From: a virus
DNA length: 64,000 bases
Direction: 5' to 3' (one strand)
IMG/VR virus record: IMGVR_UViG_3300049043_000133
Location: 1-64,000 of that record
The first letter of the stretch is position 1. Each line of letters opens with the position of its first letter. The position numbers and the translations under genes were made by a program. Under the pieces are notes generated by a model. That model searched no databases, was not told the DNA's origin, and saw only the letters and a program-made list of their open reading frames with translations. Shown piece by piece: positions 61,509 to 64,000 of the stretch.

Positions 61509-62066
61509 TTTTCCAACCTTTATGTGATTTATTTCTTCCAGATACAACGTGCTGTAAGCATCCAATACTTAAATCATTATCCTTAGCAAATTTAGTCAGA
61601 TTTTTTATTTTTATAATTTCACCTTGAGGGGAAATTAATTTATACTCTTTACTATTTTTTCTGATAATTTTTGTTTCGTTGTTCCAGGGAATATTTTCCC
61701 TTAGTGGGTTTTCGTTGTTTTTAAACCACTCTTTTTTCTTTTTCACTTTGTTTTAATTTTGATTCTTCAGAGTGAGTTTTTCCCCACATTGGGTTCAATT
61801 TACCAAATCTTGTACTACCATACATTCCGTTTTTTTCTTTATAATTAGCACGACTCACTCTGAAAAGTATTATCTTTACAAAGTTCTAATGTTATTTGTC
61901 TTAATTTTCTTTAGTTTCTTCTGAATGTTTTTTGCCATAAAAAGGATTTAATTCTCCTTCATATCCAGAAACACCCTCATATTCTTCATAGATAATTTCT
62001 GAAGGTATGCTTAATGTTGAAAGTATCGTTTAATTTTTTTGTATTAAATTTGATAATTTTTTTCAT
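61498..62066 (-). CDS. NUMOD-domain homing-associated protein without visible nuclease domain (frameshifted)
   Basis: About 185 residues pieced from several frames. Two NUMOD3-type units NPFYGKKHSEETK and NPMWGKTHSEESK, a weaker third (ENPLRENIPWN), and a C-terminal NUMOD1/IENR-type domain: YKLISPQGEIIKIKNLTKFA followed by SIGCLQHVVSGRNKSHKGW. These are DNA-binding domains of GIY-YIG and HNH homing endonucleases. I see no GIY-YIG or HNH core in the N-terminal 60 residues. Confidence 0.6.
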
Positions 62067-62143
62067 TATGAATTAATTATTCAATATTATTTATAATACT
62101 TTTTGCCATTATCCTGAATACATAACATATAACAGTCAAAAAG

Positions 62144-62151
62144 TATTTATA
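62144..62151 (-). promoter_or_regulatory. T4-type late promoter TATAAATA, minus strand
   Basis: Exact TATAAATA on the minus strand, about 80 bases upstream of the NUMOD gene start. A second minus-strand TATAAATA is at 62088-62095. Arms AATACTTTTTG (62095-62105) and CAAAAAGTATT (62137-62147) form an 11-bp inverted repeat between the two. Confidence 0.55.
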
Positions 62152-62152
62152 G

Positions 62153-63079
62153 ATGCCTAGTAACGTCTCTAGCGCCAAAAAAACGATCAGTATCTGATAT
62201 TAAAGCGGCACTTTTAAATCCATCTACAACTTCTCATTTTGAAGTATTTGTTAATCTTCCAAAAAAACTTACTACTGGTGGGTATCTAAACTGATAGTGG
62301 CATTAACTTAAATCCAGTAAATTATGATAGACTTAATTTAATGTGCTGTGAAGCAACTCTTCCTGGTTCTAACTTACTACGTTAGAAATTACGGGAGATT
62401 ATACAGGTGTAACCGAAAGGCACGCATATAGAAGAGTTTATGATGATCGTATTGATTTAACTTTTTATGTTGACGCTGAAGTATCACTTGCCAATTAGAG
62501 TATTTGAAACTCGGATGGAAATACATTGCCCAAGAAGCAAGTGAAGCACCCCAACCAGACAAAGGAAATATAACTTCTAGAATATTCAAACTATTTTTAT
62601 AGATTTCAGTATCCAGATGAATATATGGCAGAAGGTTTGTCTGTAACTAAATTTGAAAGAAGCACTTATGCAGATGTGGGGGAAGTAAGTGCAAGTACCT
62701 TAGTTTATGACTTTTATAAGAACATACCCCATTTCAATTACATCAATGCCTGTTTCTTATGAGTCTTCTTCTTTATTAAAATGCACTGTATCGATGACTT
62801 ATATCAGATACCTTGTAAATAAAACTGCCGATGTCATGTCAGGTCCAACTGAAGGGACTACTACATCAACCCCCGTTGAACAATCATATTGGAACAGTAC
62901 TCCCAGTTATTTCTTAAATCCTCAATTTGGAGTACAAGCCCTCAGAGGAACAACAAAAGAGACAAACGAATATTATAATAACTTTGGAAGAAGTGAACAA
63001 GATGCTACTAAATAGTGTCAACTTCTTCAATGGTAGAAATGTTGATAAGGGTGTATTAGGTGCATCTGGTTTTGCATAA
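62153..63079 (+). CDS. Tail-tube/baseplate protein, gp54/gp19-like (frameshifted)
   Basis: About 300 residues in several frames: SVSDIKAALLNPSTTSHFEV, INLNPVNYDRLNLMCCEATL, LEITGDYTGVTERHAYRRVY, DRIDLTFYVD, RTYPISITSMPVSYESSSLL, KCTVSMTYIRYLV, ending GVLGASGFA. The YRRVYDDRIDLTFYVD element is typical of tail-tube-fold proteins of T4-like cyanophages. It is divergent from the minus-strand operon. The frame as read is open only from 62707 to 63015. Confidence 0.6.
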
Positions 63080-63103
63080 AAAAGAGGATCCGAAGACCCA
63101 CTT

Positions 63104-63462
63104 TTAGTTTGGAAACAAATCATTAGCATTTTCTGTTTTTACTGCTTGATCCAAAATTGCAACTGCCAGTATTGTGCAACTTGCAAAAGTAAAATATAAT
63201 AATACAATAATTCCTAGAAATTTAAATATTTTTTTATCATCTTTCTGACACATACCAAGATACCGGCAATAGCAATTATATTACCAAGTAAAAACCAAGT
63301 TCCTTCTGCTGCTATATTTGTTCTATGACGCATTTCTGCATTTTGTGCTCCGTTTTGGACAGCATTTTCTAAATGAACCATATCCCTTGTGGTCTCATAT
63401 GCAACATATGATGATCCAAGAATACCATAAAGAAAAACTAGACTAAAGAAAAATCGACGCAT
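63104..63462 (-). CDS. Membrane protein on the minus strand (possibly one gene with a frameshift)
   Basis: MRRFFFSLVFLYGILGSSYV starts an N-terminal membrane helix, followed by a soluble helical part (TTRDMVHLENAVQNGAQNAE) and a second helix (LLGNIIAIAGILVC). As read it stops at 63214, but after one indel it continues KDDKKIFKFLGIIVLLYFTF...ILAVAILDQAVKTEN to 63104. Flanked on both sides by + strand tail genes. Function unknown. Confidence 0.55.
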
Positions 63463-63545
63463 TGATTTTATTGCTTACTTTATTAGTATAGTCCAAAATT
63501 TTATTTGCATTGCTATAGAGGATACTTTTCCATCCGTCCATCCCC

Positions 63546-63553
63546 CATAAATA
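63546..63553 (+). promoter_or_regulatory. Late promoter-like CATAAATA
   Basis: Seven of eight bases match the late core, 26 bases before the hub gene start. Confidence 0.5.
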
Positions 63554-63579
63554 ATCACACTGAACTTTTATAGGACATT

Positions 63580-64000
63580 ATGCCTTTACCAAAGATTGCT
63601 ACGCCAACTTATGAACTTGGAGTTGCCTTCAACTGGAAAAACAATTCAATACAGACCATTCCTTGTAAAAGAAGAAAAACTTTTAGTCATTGCTTTAGAA
63701 AGTGAAGATACCAAACAAATCACAACGGCAATCAAAACAGTTATCAAAAATTGTATTCTTACTAAAAGTATTAAAGTAGAAACACTTACCTACTTTTGAT
63801 ATTGAATTCTTGTTTTTGAATATTAGAGGCAAGTCTGTTGGGGAAGAACTGGAAGTCAATATCATTTGCCCTGATGATGGTGAAACTCAAGTTCCAGTGA
63901 AGATTAATCTTGATGATATTCAAGTTCAAAAGAACGAAGACCATACAAACAGTATTAAAGTTGATGCATAATATTATGATGGAAATGAAGTATCCATCAT
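63580..64000 (+). CDS. 26: Baseplate hub protein gp26-like (frameshifted, 3' end outside window)
   Basis: Starts MPLPKIATPTYEL at 63580 and, after an indel near 63620, continues LPSTGKTIQYRPFLVKEEKL, LVIALESEDTKQITTAIKTV, then, after another near 63793, FDIEFLFLNIRGKSVGEELE and CPDDGETQVPVKINLDDIQV. This matches the T4 gp26-type hub/assembly protein of cyanophages, including the KEEKLLxIALES element. Runs off the window. Confidence 0.72.

Noticed and set aside
62914-63129. 71-codon minus-strand frame opposite the tail-tube-like gene
   Set aside because: Antisense to a coherent coding segment ending GVLGASGFA, with no ribosome site.

Overview
The window is part of a T4-like marine cyanophage genome (Kyanoviridae type, host Synechococcus or Prochlorococcus). 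Evidence is the T4 replication and nucleotide set (gp43, uvsX, gp41, gp61, nrdA/nrdB, gp59, gp33, gp32), T4 tail genes (gp4, gp53, gp48-, gp54- and gp26-like), TATAAATA late promoters, and cyanophage-type host-derived genes (psbA, two hli, speD, phoH, thyX, glutaredoxin, Dps, an SLH-domain porin). The DNA is AT-rich, almost all genes are on the + strand, and there is a tRNA array.

Layout. 1-2.5 kb: DNA polymerase gp43, interrupted by an HNH endonuclease and carrying a repeated exon segment. 2.5-5.9 kb: uvsX, a 2OG-Fe(II) oxygenase, helicase gp41, a MazG-like enzyme. 5.9-15 kb: late virion genes, including a metallopeptidase, a nucleotidyltransferase-domain structural protein, and a long protein with acidic Ca-binding-like repeats. 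15.2-19.7 kb: primase gp61, nrdA, nrdB. 19.7-25.8 kb: small genes, an RlpA-like secreted protein, about ten tRNAs, Dps, small membrane proteins. 25.9-43.8 kb: a tightly packed surface-glycan operon with two GT11, GT10, GT25, GT61 and GT8-like transferases, GDP-mannose epimerase, UDP-sugar dehydrogenase, a tandem nucleotidylyltransferase, methyltransferases, a split mini-transketolase, an aldolase and NadE. 43.9-50.1 kb: SLH porin, hli genes, C39-like peptidase, endolysin, and psbA broken by two group I introns that each carry a different HNH gene. 50.1-58.6 kb: early/middle genes including grx, speD, a candidate glutamine riboswitch before a small ORF, thyX, phoH, exonuclease, gp33, gp59 and gp32. 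58.6-62.1 kb: minus-strand baseplate and head genes and a NUMOD-domain gene. 62.1-64 kb: tail-tube-like and hub genes on the + strand.

One-base and two-base indels, mostly in homopolymers or short repeats, break many otherwise conserved genes (uvsX, gp41, gp61, nrdB, psbA, thyX, gp4, gp53). This looks like uncorrected long-read sequence rather than biological decay, so gene spans below join obvious frameshifted pieces. A few segments (7.1-8.2, 24.6-25.05, 59.8-60.6 and 62.1-62.6 kb) are so damaged that real decay cannot be excluded.

The most unusual pattern concerns regulation. Four homing-endonuclease genes (starts 408, 47858, 48844, 53455) have a perfect inverted repeat whose right arm lies at or just before the start codon and whose loop contains a TATAAATA late promoter. 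This is the arrangement by which T4 blocks translation from read-through transcripts and allows it from late ones. Other notable items are the duplicated polymerase exon, the doubly interrupted psbA, promoters whose -35 box lies in the loop of the preceding terminator, and the glycan operon.
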